Shown: positions 46,277 through 56,371 of the stretch, piece after piece
How positions within the stretch are numbered: position 1 is the stretch's first letter
How the letters are laid out: each line of letters starts with the position of its first letter
Assembly: GCF_001729765.1 (NCBI RefSeq)
Contig: NZ_CP017181.1
Span: 1,488,001-1,552,000 of the forward strand
Direction of reading: 5' to 3'
DNA from: Enterobacter kobei
GTDB lineage: Bacteria > Pseudomonadota > Gammaproteobacteria > Enterobacterales > Enterobacteriaceae
DNA length: 64,000 bases
Position numbers and translations under genes: made by a program
Notes under the pieces: generated by a model
Told to the model about the DNA's origin: nothing
The model's input: only the letters and a program-made list of their open reading frames with translations
Database searches by the model: none

Positions 46277-48721
46277 ATGAAAATCAACGCGCCTGAAGAA
46301 TTGCTGGCTGCCGAGGTCACTCGCCGTGGTTTGATGAAAACCACGGCAATAGGCGGCCTGGCTGTAGCCAGCAGCGCTTTCACGCTCCCTTTTACCCGAC
46401 TGGCGTCAGCGGCGGATGCACTATCCCCGGCCTCAGTCCCGGAAAAAGTGGTGTGGAGTGCCTGTACGGTAAACTGCGGTAGCCGTTGCCCGCTGCGTAT
46501 GCACGTAGTGGATGGCGAAATAAAATATGTCGAAACCGACAATACCGGGGACGATAACTACGAAGGGTTACACCAGGTTCGCGCCTGTCTGCGTGGCCGC
46601 TCCATGCGTCGTCGCGTCTATAATCCGGATCGTCTTAAGTACCCAATGAAGCGCGTGGGTAAACGTGGGGAAGGGAAGTTCGAGCGCATTAGCTGGGATG
46701 AAGCCTACGATATTATCGCCACCAATATGCAGCGGCTGATCAAAGAGTATGGCAACGAATCCATCTACCTGAACTACGGTACCGGAACGCTGGGCGGCAC
46801 GCTAACCCGCTCCTGGCCACCGGGAAAAACGCTGGTGGCGCGTCTGATGAACTGCTGCGGCGGTTATCTTAACCACTATGGTGACTACTCCTCTGCACAA
46901 ATCGCCGCAGGACTGAATTACACCTACGGTGGCTGGGCAGACGGCAACAGCCCGTCTGATATCGAAAACAGCAAGCTGGTCGTTCTGTTCGGGAACAATC
47001 CGGGTGAAACGCGTATGAGCGGCGGCGGGGTGACCTACTACCTCGAACAGGCGCGTGCTAAATCCAATGCCCGCATGATCATTATCGATCCGCGCTATAC
47101 CGACACCGGTGCAGGACGCGAAGATGAGTGGATCCCAATCCGCCCAGGTACCGATGCCGCGCTGGTCTCCGCGCTGGCGTGGGTGATGATCACTGAAAAT
47201 CTCGTCGATCAGCCGTTCCTGGATAAATACTGCGTCGGTTATGACGAGAAAACCCTGCCAGCCAGTGCCCCAGCTAATGGCCACTACAAGGCGTATATTC
47301 TCGGTCAGGGCAGCGACGGCGTGGCGAAAACGCCGGAGTGGGCGTCCACCATCACCGGTATTCCGGTCGAGCGTATTGTTCAACTGGCGCGTGAGATTGG
47401 CTCAGCCAAACCGGCCTATATCAGCCAGGGGTGGGGACCGCAGCGTCATGCGAACGGTGAAATTGCCACCCGCGCAATCTCCATGCTCTCCATTCTGACC
47501 GGCAACGTGGGGATTCATGGTGGTAACACTGGTGCGCGTGAAGGCTCATATGAAGTCCCGTTTGAACGTATGCCAACGCTGGACAACCCGGTACAAACCA
47601 GCATTTCCATGTTTATGTGGACCGATGCGATTGAACGTGGCCCGGAAATGACCGCCTTGCGCGACGGCGTGCGCGGTAAGGACAAGCTGGACGTGCCGAT
47701 CAAGATGATCTGGAACTACGCCGGTAACTGTCTTATCAACCAGCATTCGGAAATCAACCGCACTCATGAAATCCTGCAGGACGACAAGAAGTGCGAGATG
47801 ATTGTGGTGATCGACTGCCACATGACCTCCTCGGCAAAATACGCCGACATTCTGCTGCCGGACTGCACCGCGTCTGAGCAGATGGACTTCGCGCTGGATG
47901 CCTCCTGCGGCAACATGTCTTACGTGATCTTCACCGATCAGGCGATCAAACCGCGCTTCGAGTGCAAAACCATCTATGAGATGACCTCCGAGCTGGCGAA
48001 GCGTCTGGGCGTTGAGCAGCAGTTTACCGAGGGACGTACTCAGGAAGGCTGGATGCGCCATCTGCATGAACTCTCCCGCAAAGCCATCCCAGACCTGCCG
48101 GATTTCGATACCTTCCGCAAGCAGGGCATGTACAAACAGCGCGATCCTGAAGGGCATCACGTTGCCTACAAAGCGTTCCGCGAAGATCCGCAGGCGAACC
48201 CGCTGACTACGCCGTCGGGCAAAATTGAAATCTACTCCGAAGAACTGGCAAAAATTGCGTCTACCTGGGAGCTGCCGGAGGGGGACGTTATCGATCCGCT
48301 GCCGATCTACACGCCAGGATTCGAAAACTATAACGACCCGCTCACGGCGAAATTCCCGCTGCAGTTGACCGGTTTCCACTATAAAGCACGCGTTCACTCC
48401 ACCTACGGTAACGTCGACGTACTGAAAGCCGCCTGCCGCCAGGAGATGTGGATCAACCCGATGGATGCGAAAGCGCGTGGTATTAACAATGGCGATCGCG
48501 TGCGCATCTTCAACGGCCGCGGTGAGGTACACATTGAAGCCAAAGTCACGCCACGCATGATGCCAGGCGTCGTGGCGCTGGGAGAAGGGGCATGGTACAG
48601 CCCTGATGCCAACCGCATCGATCAGGCAGGCAGCATTAACGTACTGACCACGCAGCGTCCGTCGCCGCTGGCGAAAGGCAACCCGTCTCACACAAACCTT
48701 GTTCAGGTTGAAAAGGTTTAA
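46277..48721 (+). CDS. dmsA: Anaerobic DMSO reductase catalytic subunit A
   Basis: An 814-residue molybdopterin-guanine-dinucleotide enzyme of the DMSO reductase family. A Tat signal with twin arginine (VTRRGLMKTTAIGG) opens it, ending at about residue 45 (RLASA). The [4Fe-4S] FS0 Cys ligands are in CTVNCGSRCPLRMH and CLRGRSM. MGD-binding motifs follow, including YLNYGTGTLGG, FGNNPGETRMSGGG and IIDPRYTDT. It reduces DMSO and amine N-oxides as terminal electron acceptors, on the periplasmic side, in complex with DmsB and DmsC. The length equals that of E. coli DmsA. Confidence 0.97.
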   Translation: MKINAPEELLAAEVTRRGLMKTTAIGGLAVASSAFTLPFTRLASAADALSPASVPEKVVWSACTVNCGSRCPLRMHVVDGEIKYVETDNTGDDNYEGLHQVRACLRGRSMRRRVYNPDRLKYPMKRVGKRGEGKFERISWDEAYDIIATNMQRLIKEYGNESIYLNYGTGTLGGTLTRSWPPGKTLVARLMNCCGGYLNHYGDYSSAQIAAGLNYTYGGWADGNSPSDIENSKLVVLFGNNPGETRMSGGGVTYYLEQARAKSNARMIIIDPRYTDTGAGREDEWIPIRPGTDAALVSALAWVMITENLVDQPFLDKYCVGYDEKTLPASAPANGHYKAYILGQGSDGVAKTPEWASTITGIPVERIVQLAREIGSAKPAYISQGWGPQRHANGEIATRAISMLSILTGNVGIHGGNTGAREGSYEVPFERMPTLDNPVQTSISMFMWTDAIERGPEMTALRDGVRGKDKLDVPIKMIWNYAGNCLINQHSEINRTHEILQDDKKCEMIVVIDCHMTSSAKYADILLPDCTASEQMDFALDASCGNMSYVIFTDQAIKPRFECKTIYEMTSELAKRLGVEQQFTEGRTQEGWMRHLHELSRKAIPDLPDFDTFRKQGMYKQRDPEGHHVAYKAFREDPQANPLTTPSGKIEIYSEELAKIASTWELPEGDVIDPLPIYTPGFENYNDPLTAKFPLQLTGFHYKARVHSTYGNVDVLKAACRQEMWINPMDAKARGINNGDRVRIFNGRGEVHIEAKVTPRMMPGVVALGEGAWYSPDANRIDQAGSINVLTTQRPSPLAKGNPSHTNLVQVEKV

Positions 48722-48731
48722 GGAGTAACCG

Positions 48732-49349
48732 ATGACAACCCAGTATGGATTTTTCATTGATTCCAGCCGTTGCACCGGGTGCAAAACCTGCGAGCTGGCC
48801 TGTAAAGATTACAAAGATCTCACCCCAGACGTGAGTTTCCGTCGCATCTACGAATACGCCGGAGGTGACTGGCAGGAAGATAACGGTGTCTGGCATCAGA
48901 ACGTGTTTGCCTATTACCTGTCGATTGCCTGTAACCACTGCGAAGACCCGGCCTGTACGAAGGTCTGTCCGAGCGGGGCGATGCACAAGCGTGAAGACGG
49001 TTTCGTGGTCGTGGATGAAGATGTTTGTATCGGCTGCCGCTACTGCCATATGGCCTGCCCGTACGGCGCGCCTCAGTACAATGCCGCCAAAGGGCATATG
49101 ACCAAGTGCGACGGCTGCCACTCTCGCGTCGCGGATGGCAAAAAACCGATCTGCGTCGAGTCCTGTCCGCTGCGCGCGCTGGACTTTGGCCCTATTGAAG
49201 AACTGCGTCAAAAACATGGTCAGCTTGCTGCGGTAGCACCGCTGCCGTCCGCGCACTTCACGAAGCCAAGTATTGTGATTAAACCTAACGCCAACAGCCG
49301 TCCAACAGGTGATACCACCGGCTACCTGGCAAACCCGAAGGAGGTGTGA
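48732..49349 (+). CDS. dmsB: DMSO reductase iron-sulfur subunit B
   Basis: A 205-residue four-cluster ferredoxin. Four [4Fe-4S] binding groups are visible: CTGCKTCELACKD, CNHCEDPACTKVCP, CIGCRYCHMACP and CDGCHSRVADGKKPICVESCP. It passes electrons from menaquinol at DmsC to the molybdenum site in DmsA. It starts 10 bases after dmsA and ends 1 base before dmsC, in one operon. Confidence 0.97.
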   Translation: MTTQYGFFIDSSRCTGCKTCELACKDYKDLTPDVSFRRIYEYAGGDWQEDNGVWHQNVFAYYLSIACNHCEDPACTKVCPSGAMHKREDGFVVVDEDVCIGCRYCHMACPYGAPQYNAAKGHMTKCDGCHSRVADGKKPICVESCPLRALDFGPIEELRQKHGQLAAVAPLPSAHFTKPSIVIKPNANSRPTGDTTGYLANPKEV

Positions 49350-49350
49350 G

Positions 49351-50214
49351 ATGGGAAGTGGATGGCATGAATGGCCGCTGATGATCTTCACGGTCTTTGG
49401 TCAGTGCGTGGCGGGTGGCTTCATCGTGCTCGCGCTGGCACTGCTGAAAGGTCAACTCACTGCTGAACAGCAGCAGCGTTTAGTGTTGAGCATGTTTGGC
49501 CTGTGGGTGCTGATGGGGATTGGTTTTATCGTCTCTACGCTGCACCTGGGCTCACCGATGCGCGCGTTTAACTCGCTTAACCGCGTGGGGGCATCGTCCC
49601 TCAGTAACGAGATTGCCAGCGGGGCGATTTTCTTCGCCATCGGCGGGCTGGGCTGGTTGCTGGCAGCGCTTAAAAAATTGCCTGCAGGTCTGCGTAGCCT
49701 CTGGCTGATCGTGACCATGGTGCTGGGCGTGGTGTTTGTATGGATGATGGTGCGTGTCTATAACACCATTGATACCGTCCCTACCTGGTACAGCGTCTGG
49801 ACGCCAATGAGCTTCTTCCTGACGATGTTTATCGGCGGGCCGCTGCTCGGCTATCTGCTGTTGCGCGTGGCGGGGGTAGACGGCTGGGCAATGCGTTTGC
49901 TGCCAGCCGTATCGCTGCTGGCGCTGGTAGTGAGTGCAATCGTTGCTCTTATGCAGGGTGCTGAGCTGGCCACCATTCATAGCTCGATTCAGCAGGCCTC
50001 TGCGCTGGTGCCGGATTACGGTTCTCTGATGGCCTGGCGTATCGTGCTGCTGGTAGCGGCGTTGGTATTCTGGATCGCGCCTCAGCTAAAAGGCTACCAG
50101 CCTGCTCTGCCGTTGTTATCACTGGCCTTTGTGCTGGTGCTGGCAGGGGAGTTGATTGGTCGTGGCGTCTTTTATGGTCTGCATATGACGGTCGGTATGG
50201 CCATCGCCAGCTAA
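49351..50214 (+). CDS. dmsC: DMSO reductase membrane anchor subunit C
   Basis: A 287-residue integral membrane protein with eight predicted helices, which anchors DmsAB and oxidises menaquinol. It begins MGSGWHEWPLMIFTVFGQCVAGG, the family N-terminus, and has the same length as the E. coli protein. An overlapping longer frame starting in dmsB is not homologous and was set aside. Confidence 0.96.
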   Translation: MGSGWHEWPLMIFTVFGQCVAGGFIVLALALLKGQLTAEQQQRLVLSMFGLWVLMGIGFIVSTLHLGSPMRAFNSLNRVGASSLSNEIASGAIFFAIGGLGWLLAALKKLPAGLRSLWLIVTMVLGVVFVWMMVRVYNTIDTVPTWYSVWTPMSFFLTMFIGGPLLGYLLLRVAGVDGWAMRLLPAVSLLALVVSAIVALMQGAELATIHSSIQQASALVPDYGSLMAWRIVLLVAALVFWIAPQLKGYQPALPLLSLAFVLVLAGELIGRGVFYGLHMTVGMAIAS

Positions 50215-50230
50215 TCTTATTTTTTGTTAT

Positions 50231-50262
50231 AAAAGCCGGGACATAGCGCCCGGCTTTTCTTT
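50231..50262 (+). terminator. dmsABC terminator
   Basis: Hairpin AAAAGCCGGG-acatagcg-CCCGGCTTTT followed by CTTTTTTC. Confidence 0.92.
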
Positions 50263-50487
50263 TTTCATTCATGAAATTTTTCGACTGTCGTTTTGTTTTA
50301 ATTTCTACCATTAATAAATAAAAACAGAGACATAATTAATATCTATAGCAGGCACTGCATTAGCAGGATAAGTTTTTTAAATCGACAGGGAACATATCGT
50401 GCGAGCCGGCTAAATCAGTGGATTGACTTTGTTTTTGCCAGTGGCATGATGCGCACGAAATCTGAACTTCCTCACGGTTTTTAATCC

Positions 50488-51636
50488 ATGACCACCTATA
50501 CCCGGCCAGTGCTACTGTTGCTCTGTGGCCTGCTTCTGCTGACCCTGGCGATCGCAGTGTTGAATACGCTCGTCCCGCTGTGGCTCGCCCATGAAAACTT
50601 ACCGACCTGGCAGGTGGGTATGGTTAGCTCGTCCTTTTTCACCGGGAACCTGCTGGGCACATTATTAACCGGTAGCCTGATTAAACGCTTTGGCTTTAAT
50701 CGCAGCTATTATCTGGCTTCGCTGATTTTCGCCGCCGGGTGTGCCGGGTTGGGCCTGATGGTCGGCTTCTGGAGCTGGATGGCGTGGCGCTTTATCGCCG
50801 GTGTCGGTTGCGCGATGATTTGGGTGGTTGTTGAAAGTGCGCTGATGTGCAGCGGCACGTCACGTAACCGCGGGCGCCTGCTGGCAGCCTATATGATGGT
50901 TTACTATGTGGGCACCGTGCTGGGACAACTGATGGTCAGCAAACTGCCAACGGACCTGATGAGCGTGCTGCCATGGGTAACCGGTATGGTGCTGGCGGCG
51001 ATCCTGCCGCTGCTCTTTACGCGTATCGTTAACCAGAAAAGTGAGCATCAGGAAGCGACCCACATCTGGCCGATGCTGAGGCTGCGCCAGGCGCGTCTGG
51101 GAGTGAATGGCTGTATTATCTCGGGGATTGTTCTGGGCTCGCTCTATGGTCTTATGCCGCTCTACCTGAACCATCAGGGTGTCAGCGATGCCGGGATTGG
51201 TTTCTGGATGGCGGTCATGGTGAGCGCGGGGATTGTCGGACAGTGGCCGATTGGCCGCCTGGCCGATCGCTTCGGTCGCCTGCTGGTGCTGCGCGTTCAG
51301 GTCTTTGTGGTGATCATGGGCTGTTTTGCTATGCTCAGCAACGCCGCGATGGCCCCAGCGCTGTTTATCCTTGGGGCAGCGGGGTTCACGCTTTATCCGG
51401 TCGCGATGGCGTGGGCCTGTGAGAAAGTTGAACATCACCAGCTGGTGGCGATGAACCAGGCGCTGTTATTAAGCTATACCATCGGCAGCCTGCTGGGACC
51501 AACATTTACCGCGATGCTGATGCAGAGTTATTCTGACAATTTGCTGTTTATCATGATCGCCAGCGTGTCGTTTATTTATCTCTTAATGCTGCTGCGCAAA
51601 GCAGGCGAGCATCCAACGCCTGTGGCGCACGCCTGA
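50488..51636 (+). CDS. ycaD: MFS transporter YcaD
   Basis: A 382-residue, 12-helix major facilitator of the YcaD/YfkF type. It shows the MFS motif A-like [18 protein letters not shown] in the first half and [19 protein letters not shown] in the second. The substrate is unknown. The upstream 270 bases hold its promoter but no gene. A hairpin terminator follows, into whose T-run IS1 copy 2 is inserted. Confidence 0.93.
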   Translation: MTTYTRPVLLLLCGLLLLTLAIAVLNTLVPLWLAHENLPTWQVGMVSSSFFTGNLLGTLLTGSLIKRFGFNRSYYLASLIFAAGCAGLGLMVGFWSWMAWRFIAGVGCAMIWVVVESALMCSGTSRNRGRLLAAYMMVYYVGTVLGQLMVSKLPTDLMSVLPWVTGMVLAAILPLLFTRIVNQKSEHQEATHIWPMLRLRQARLGVNGCIISGIVLGSLYGLMPLYLNHQGVSDAGIGFWMAVMVSAGIVGQWPIGRLADRFGRLLVLRVQVFVVIMGCFAMLSNAAMAPALFILGAAGFTLYPVAMAWACEKVEHHQLVAMNQALLLSYTIGSLLGPTFTAMLMQSYSDNLLFIMIASVSFIYLLMLLRKAGEHPTPVAHA

Positions 51637-51642
51637 TTAAAT

Positions 51643-51670
51643 AAAAGCCTGTCAATGACAGGCTTTTTTG
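51643..51670 (+). terminator. ycaD terminator, its T-run split by IS1
   Basis: Hairpin AAAAGCCTGTC-aat-GACAGGC followed by TTTTTTG. The last eight bases, CTTTTTTG, are the target duplicated by IS1 copy 2. Confidence 0.9.
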
Positions 51671-51725
51671 GGTAATGGTGCCAACTTACTGATTTAGTGT
51701 ACGATGGTGTTTTTGAGGTGCTCCC

Positions 51726-52001
51726 GTGGCTTCCATCTCCATCAGTTGTCCCTCCTGCTCAGCTACTGAAGGCGTGGTGCGTAACGGTAAAAGTACTGCC
51801 GGACATCAGCGCTATCTCTGCTCTCACTGCCGTAAAACATGGCAGCTACAGTTCACTTACACCGCCTCTCAGCCCGGTACACACCAGAAAATCATTGATA
51901 TGGCCATGAATGGTGTTGGATGCCGGGCAACCGCCCGCATTATGGGCGTTGGCCTCAACACGATTTTACGTCACTTAAAAAACTCAGGCCGCAGTCGGTA
52001 A
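51726..52001 (+). CDS. insA: IS1 protein InsA (copy 2)
   Basis: A 91-residue zinc-finger and HTH protein, differing at a few residues from copy 1 ([18 protein letters not shown], and [12 protein letters not shown] near the end). The frameshift site AAAAAAC is kept near its end, where the -1 shift leads into insB. Confidence 0.95.
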   Translation: MASISISCPSCSATEGVVRNGKSTAGHQRYLCSHCRKTWQLQFTYTASQPGTHQKIIDMAMNGVGCRATARIMGVGLNTILRHLKNSGRSR

Positions 52002-52423
52002 CCTCGCGCATACAGCCGGGCAGTGATGTGATTGTCTGCGCTGAAATGGACGAACAGTGGGGCTACGTCGGTGCTAAATCACGTCAGCGCTGGCTGTTTT
52101 ACGCGTATGACAGGATACGGAGGACGGTTGTGGCGCACGTCTTCGGTGAACGCACTCTGGCCACACTGGAGCGTCTTCTGAGCCTGCTGTCGGCCTTTGA
52201 GGTCGTGGTATGGATGACGGATGGCTGGCCGCTGTATGAATCCCGCCTGAAGGGAAAGCTGCACGTAATCAGCAAGCGTTACACTCAGCGAATTGAGCGG
52301 CATAACCTGAATCTGAGACAACATCTGGCAAGGCTGGGACGGAAGTCACTGTCGTTCTCAAAATCGGTGGAGCTGCATGACAAGGTCATCGGGCATTATC
52401 TGAACATAAAACACTATCAGTAA
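51920..52423 (+). CDS. insB: IS1 transposase InsB frame (copy 2)
   Basis: A 167-residue DDE transposase frame, intact, expressed by frameshift fusion to InsA. It differs from copy 1 in the segment [20 protein letters not shown] and onward ([10 protein letters not shown]). All catalytic stretches are kept. Confidence 0.95.
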   Translation: MPGNRPHYGRWPQHDFTSLKKLRPQSVTSRIQPGSDVIVCAEMDEQWGYVGAKSRQRWLFYAYDRIRRTVVAHVFGERTLATLERLLSLLSAFEVVVWMTDGWPLYESRLKGKLHVISKRYTQRIERHNLNLRQHLARLGRKSLSFSKSVELHDKVIGHYLNIKHYQ

Positions 52424-52535
52424 GTTGGAGTCATTACCCTTTTTTGTCCCTGTCATATATAAGACTTTTACGTATTGTTTGTTTTCCCCGCCCGGCGATA
52501 ATTCAAATGAGTTCTACCACTAAAAGGCAACAATC

Positions 52536-53057
52536 ATGTCTAAACGTCGTTTTTCCACTACCGCACTTGCCGTAGTGTTGTCTTTAACGTTTGCAACGGC
52601 TCCGGTCATGGCTAATCCAGGAAACGGGAATGGCGGTGGTCACGGCAACGGTGGCGGACAAGGTAATGGCGGCAATCATGGTAACGGGAACTCTGGTAAC
52701 CATGGTAATAAGCAAAATAGCGGTCAGGATAACCCAGGGAAATCAGATAAGAGCTTTAAAAGCAGCAAAGATGTCGGCAATGATGTTGACGCTCGCGTAA
52801 GCTTCGATCATGCCCGTCACCTGGCACTGAATTACGGCTTAACGGGCTATGAGTCTCTGCCTCCGGGTATTGCGAAAAACCTGGCCCGCGGTAAACCACT
52901 TCCTCCGGGTATTGCGAAGAAAACCGTGCCAGCCTCTATGCTTGGCCAGCTTCCATCCTACCCAGGTTATGAATGGCGCGTGGTGGGTGACGATCTGGTC
53001 TTAATCGCGCTGAGTACGGCGATTGTGACTTCCGTTATTAACGGCGTCTTTAAATAG
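52536..53057 (+). CDS. CigR-like RcnB-family exported protein
   Basis: A 173-residue exported protein. Signal peptide MSKRRFSTTALAVVLSLTFATAPVMA is followed by a Gly/Asn/His repeat region (NGNGGGHGNGGGQGNGG and on, about residues 27-60) and a basic/acidic linker. A C-terminal module carries the twice-repeated motif LPPGIAKNLARGKPLPPGIAKK (about 108-130) and a hydrophobic end (DDLVLIALSTAIVTSVINGVF). This matches the family of Salmonella CigR, an anti-virulence protein secreted or inserted in the envelope; the function outside Salmonella is unknown. It sits where E. coli has ycaM, ycaN and ycaK, and its promoter must now lie inside or after IS1 copy 2, since only about 97 bases separate them. 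Confidence 0.7.
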   Translation: MSKRRFSTTALAVVLSLTFATAPVMANPGNGNGGGHGNGGGQGNGGNHGNGNSGNHGNKQNSGQDNPGKSDKSFKSSKDVGNDVDARVSFDHARHLALNYGLTGYESLPPGIAKNLARGKPLPPGIAKKTVPASMLGQLPSYPGYEWRVVGDDLVLIALSTAIVTSVINGVFK

Positions 53058-53062
53058 AATTT

Positions 53063-53093
53063 AAAAAGGCCCGGTTCTCACCGGGCCTTTTCT
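53063..53093. terminator. Bidirectional terminator, CigR-like gene and pflA
   Basis: Hairpin AAAAGGCCCGGT-tct-CACCGGGCCTTTT with tracts on both sides, between convergent genes. Confidence 0.9.
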
Positions 53094-53834
53094 TTAATAC
53101 ATGACCTTGTGGCCATACTGCTCAAGAATACCTTTCACGCGCTCCATCGTCTCTTTTTTCGGTGGCTTCACGCCATCAAGTTTGTACTCTTCACCCATCG
53201 CCACCCATTTATGTTTGCCGAGTTCGTGATAGGGCAGAAGCTCAATTTTCTCGACGTTGCCCATGTCGCGGGTAAATTCCCCCAGGCGGTGCGCAGAGTC
53301 GTCATCATCTGACCAGCCGGGAACAACAACATAGCGGATCCAGGTTTTGATGCCTTTGTCGGCAATATACTTCGCAAATTCCAGCGTACGGTGGTTGGAA
53401 ACGCCAACCAGATTCTGGTGGATCTCATCATTCATCTGTTTGAGATCGAGCATCACCAGATCGGTCACTTCGAGCAGTTCATCAATGACCGGATCGTAGC
53501 GGCGCACGAAGCCGTTGGTATCGAGACAGGTATGAATGCCTTCCTTGCGGCAGGCGCGGAACCAGTCGCGGACAAATTCAGCCTGAAGAATGGCTTCGCC
53601 GCCGGATGCGGTCACGCCGCCGCCGGACGCGTTCATAAAGTGGCGATAGGTCACCACCTCTTTCATCAGATCTTCCACGGTGACTTCTTTCCCACCATGA
53701 GTGTCCCACGTGTCGCGGTTGTGGCAGTACAGGCAGCGCATCAGGCAGCCCTGGAAGAAGGTAATAAAGCGGATACCTGGGCCATCGACGGTGCCACAGG
53801 ATTCAAAGGAGTGAATGCGACCAATAGTTGACAT
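53094..53834 (-). CDS. pflA: Pyruvate formate-lyase 1-activating enzyme
   Basis: A 246-residue radical-SAM enzyme with the Cys triad in [20 protein letters not shown] (CxxxCxxC) binding the [4Fe-4S] cluster. It generates the glycyl radical on PflB with SAM and flavodoxin. It starts [20 protein letters not shown]. The 203 bases upstream of it, up to pflB, contain the pflB terminator and the pflA promoter. Confidence 0.97.
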   Translation of the reverse strand: MSTIGRIHSFESCGTVDGPGIRFITFFQGCLMRCLYCHNRDTWDTHGGKEVTVEDLMKEVVTYRHFMNASGGGVTASGGEAILQAEFVRDWFRACRKEGIHTCLDTNGFVRRYDPVIDELLEVTDLVMLDLKQMNDEIHQNLVGVSNHRTLEFAKYIADKGIKTWIRYVVVPGWSDDDDSAHRLGEFTRDMGNVEKIELLPYHELGKHKWVAMGEEYKLDGVKPPKKETMERVKGILEQYGHKVMY

Positions 53835-53971
53835 TGCGGTGAGATCTCCGAATTTGGCCCATCCGGGGGCCTATGTAGTTGCACAGCTCAAAGGCTATGT
53901 CGAGTCTGTTTTGGCTGTTATCCATTCAGTATAGATAGCGGACAAAAGAGACTGATGAAGCGAGGGTGTTA

Positions 53972-54001
53972 AAAAGGCCCCACTTGCGTGGAGCCTTTAT
54001 T
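53972..54001 (-). terminator. pflB terminator
   Basis: Imperfect hairpin AAAAAGGCcCCA ... TGGaGCCTTTA, with a leftward T-run, between the pflB stop and pflA. Confidence 0.8.
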
Positions 54002-54037
54002 GTACGCCTTTTAACGCGTGATTTCAGTCAATTCCAC

Positions 54038-56320
54038 TTACATGGACTGAGTGAAAGTACGGGTGATAACGTCCTGCTGCTGTTCTTTAGTCAGGGAGTT
54101 AAAACGTACTGCGTAGCCAGATACACGGATGGTCAGCTGAGGATATTTCTCAGGGTGTTCCATCGCATCGAGCAGCATTTCACGGTTCATTACGTTCACG
54201 TTCAGGTGCTGACCACCTTCGATGGACGCTTCGTGGTGGAAGTAACCATCCATCAGACCCGCGAGGTTAGTTTTACGTACTTCGTCATCTTTACCCAGCG
54301 CGTTTGGCACGATAGAGAAGGTGTAAGAAATACCATCTTTCGCGTAGGCAAACGGCAGTTTAGCAACGGAGGTCAGAGAGGCAACCGCACCTTTCTGGTC
54401 ACGACCGTGCATTGGGTTAGCACCTGGGCCGAATGGCGCGCCAGCACGACGACCGTCTGGGGTGTTACCGGTTTTCTTACCATACACAACGTTAGAGGTG
54501 ATGGTCAGAACAGACTGAGTCGGGATAGCGTTACGGTAGGTAGTGAGTTTCTGAATTTTCTTCATGAAACGTTCTACCAGGTCAACCGCCATGTCATCAA
54601 CGCGAGCGTCGTTGTTACCAAACTGCGGGTATTCGCCTTCGATTTCGAAGTCGATAGCCAGACCGTCTTCGTCACGAATTGGTTTAACTTTCGCATATTT
54701 GATTGCAGACAGGGAGTCAGCCGCAACGGACAGGCCTGCGATACCACACGCCATGGTGCGAACCACGTCACGGTCGTGCAGCGCCATCAGAGAGGCTTCG
54801 TAGCTGTACTTGTCGTGCATGTAGTGGATAACGTTCAGTGCAGTCACGTACTGCTTCGCCAGCCAGTCCATGAAGTGGTCCATGCGCTCCATGACTTCGT
54901 CATAGTTCAGCACGTCGCCTTTGATAGGTTCAGACTTAGGACCCACCTGCATTTTCAGTTTTTCATCAACGCCGCCGTTGATGGCGTACAGCATGGTTTT
55001 CGCCAGGTTTGCACGCGCACCGAAGAACTGCATTTGCTTACCAACAACCATTGGGCTTACGCAGCACGCGATAGCGTAGTCGTCGTTGTTGAAGTCCGGA
55101 CGCATCAGGTCATCGTTCTCATACTGCAGAGAAGAGGTGTCGATGGACACTTTAGCGGCGAATTTCTTGAAGTTCAGAGGCAGTTTTTCAGACCACAGAA
55201 CGGTGATGTTCGGCTCCGGAGAAGGACCCATGGTGTACAGGGTGTTCAGGAAGCGGAAGCTGTTTTTGGTTACCAGAGTACGGCCATCTACGCCCATACC
55301 GCCGATAGATTCGGTTGCCCAGATTGGGTCACCAGAGAACAGCTCATCATATTCTGGAGTACGCAGGAAGCGAACCATACGCAGCTTCATGACCAGGTGG
55401 TCAATCATTTCCTGAGCGTCTTGCTCGGTGATTTTACCTGCTTTCAGGTCACGTTCGATGTACGCATCCAGGAAGGTGGATACGCGGCCGAAGGACATTG
55501 CTGCACCATTCTGAGACTTAACAGCGGCCAGGTAGCCGAAGTAGGTCCACTGGATAGCTTCCTGGGCGTTGGTTGCAGGACCAGAGATATCGCAGCCATA
55601 TTTCGCTGCCATCTCTTTGATCTGACCCAGCGCACGGTGCTGTTCAGCAATTTCTTCACGCAGACGGATAGTCGCTTCCAGGTTTACGCCGTTTTCCAGG
55701 TCAGACTGCAGGGAAACAAACTGCGCGTATTTGTCTTTCATCAGGAAGTCGATACCGTACAGCGCAACGCGACGGTAGTCACCAATGATACGGCCACGGC
55801 CATACGCATCTGGCAGACCAGTCAGAACGCCAGATTTACGGCAGTTCAGAATGTCTTTGGTGTAAACATCGAATACACCCTGGTTGTGGGTTTTACGGTA
55901 TTCGGTGAAGATTTTTTTCAGCATTGGGTCCAGCTCGCGGTTATACGCTTTGCAGGAACCTTCAACCATTTTGATACCACCGAACGGGATGATTGCGCGT
56001 TTCAGTGGTGCTTCAGTCTGCAGACCAACGATTTTCTCAAGGGCTTTGTTGATATAGCCAGCATCGTGAGAAGTGATGGTGGAAGCAACGGAGGTGTCAA
56101 AATCAACTGGCGCGTGAGTGCGGTTTTCCAGTTTAACGCCTTCCATTACGCTGTCCCACAGCTTGGTGGTCGCGTCAGTTGCGCCAGCCAGGAAGGATTC
56201 GTCACCTTCATACGGGGTATAGTTTTTCTGAATGAAGTCACGGACGTTGACTTCATTCTGCCAGTCACCTTTCGCAAAACCTTCCCAGGCTGTGGCTAAC
56301 TTTTCATTAAGCTCGGACAT
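54038..56320 (-). CDS. pflB: Formate acetyltransferase 1 (pyruvate formate-lyase)
   Basis: A 760-residue glycyl-radical enzyme converting pyruvate and CoA to acetyl-CoA and formate in fermentation. The active-site Cys pair is in IACCVSPMV and the radical Gly (near residue 735) is in the C-terminal motif [13 protein letters not shown]. The length equals that of E. coli PflB. It lies behind focA, in the same direction, at 51 bases after the focA stop. Confidence 0.98.
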   Translation of the reverse strand: MSELNEKLATAWEGFAKGDWQNEVNVRDFIQKNYTPYEGDESFLAGATDATTKLWDSVMEGVKLENRTHAPVDFDTSVASTITSHDAGYINKALEKIVGLQTEAPLKRAIIPFGGIKMVEGSCKAYNRELDPMLKKIFTEYRKTHNQGVFDVYTKDILNCRKSGVLTGLPDAYGRGRIIGDYRRVALYGIDFLMKDKYAQFVSLQSDLENGVNLEATIRLREEIAEQHRALGQIKEMAAKYGCDISGPATNAQEAIQWTYFGYLAAVKSQNGAAMSFGRVSTFLDAYIERDLKAGKITEQDAQEMIDHLVMKLRMVRFLRTPEYDELFSGDPIWATESIGGMGVDGRTLVTKNSFRFLNTLYTMGPSPEPNITVLWSEKLPLNFKKFAAKVSIDTSSLQYENDDLMRPDFNNDDYAIACCVSPMVVGKQMQFFGARANLAKTMLYAINGGVDEKLKMQVGPKSEPIKGDVLNYDEVMERMDHFMDWLAKQYVTALNVIHYMHDKYSYEASLMALHDRDVVRTMACGIAGLSVAADSLSAIKYAKVKPIRDEDGLAIDFEIEGEYPQFGNNDARVDDMAVDLVERFMKKIQKLTTYRNAIPTQSVLTITSNVVYGKKTGNTPDGRRAGAPFGPGANPMHGRDQKGAVASLTSVAKLPFAYAKDGISYTFSIVPNALGKDDEVRKTNLAGLMDGYFHHEASIEGGQHLNVNVMNREMLLDAMEHPEKYPQLTIRVSGYAVRFNSLTKEQQQDVITRTFTQSM

Positions 56321-56371
56321 GTAACACCTACCTTCTTAAGTGGATTTTTTATTTACTGCCTGAGATAACCA

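Larger units (their letters stand above)
51671..52438 (+). mobile_element. IS1 copy 2 with 8-bp target duplication
   Basis: Exactly 768 bases, plus orientation. The left end reads GGTAATGGTGCCAACTTA and the right end is the complement of GGTAATGACTCCAACTTA. CTTTTTTG is present on both sides (51663-51670 and 52439-52446), so this is a simple insertion. It differs from copy 1 in both the terminal repeat and coding sequence, so it is a different isoform. insA and insB are intact. Confidence 0.97.

Noticed and set aside
53966..56299. A 777-codon frame antisense to pflB
   Set aside because: Shadow of highly expressed pflB with strong codon bias, which keeps antisense stops rare.
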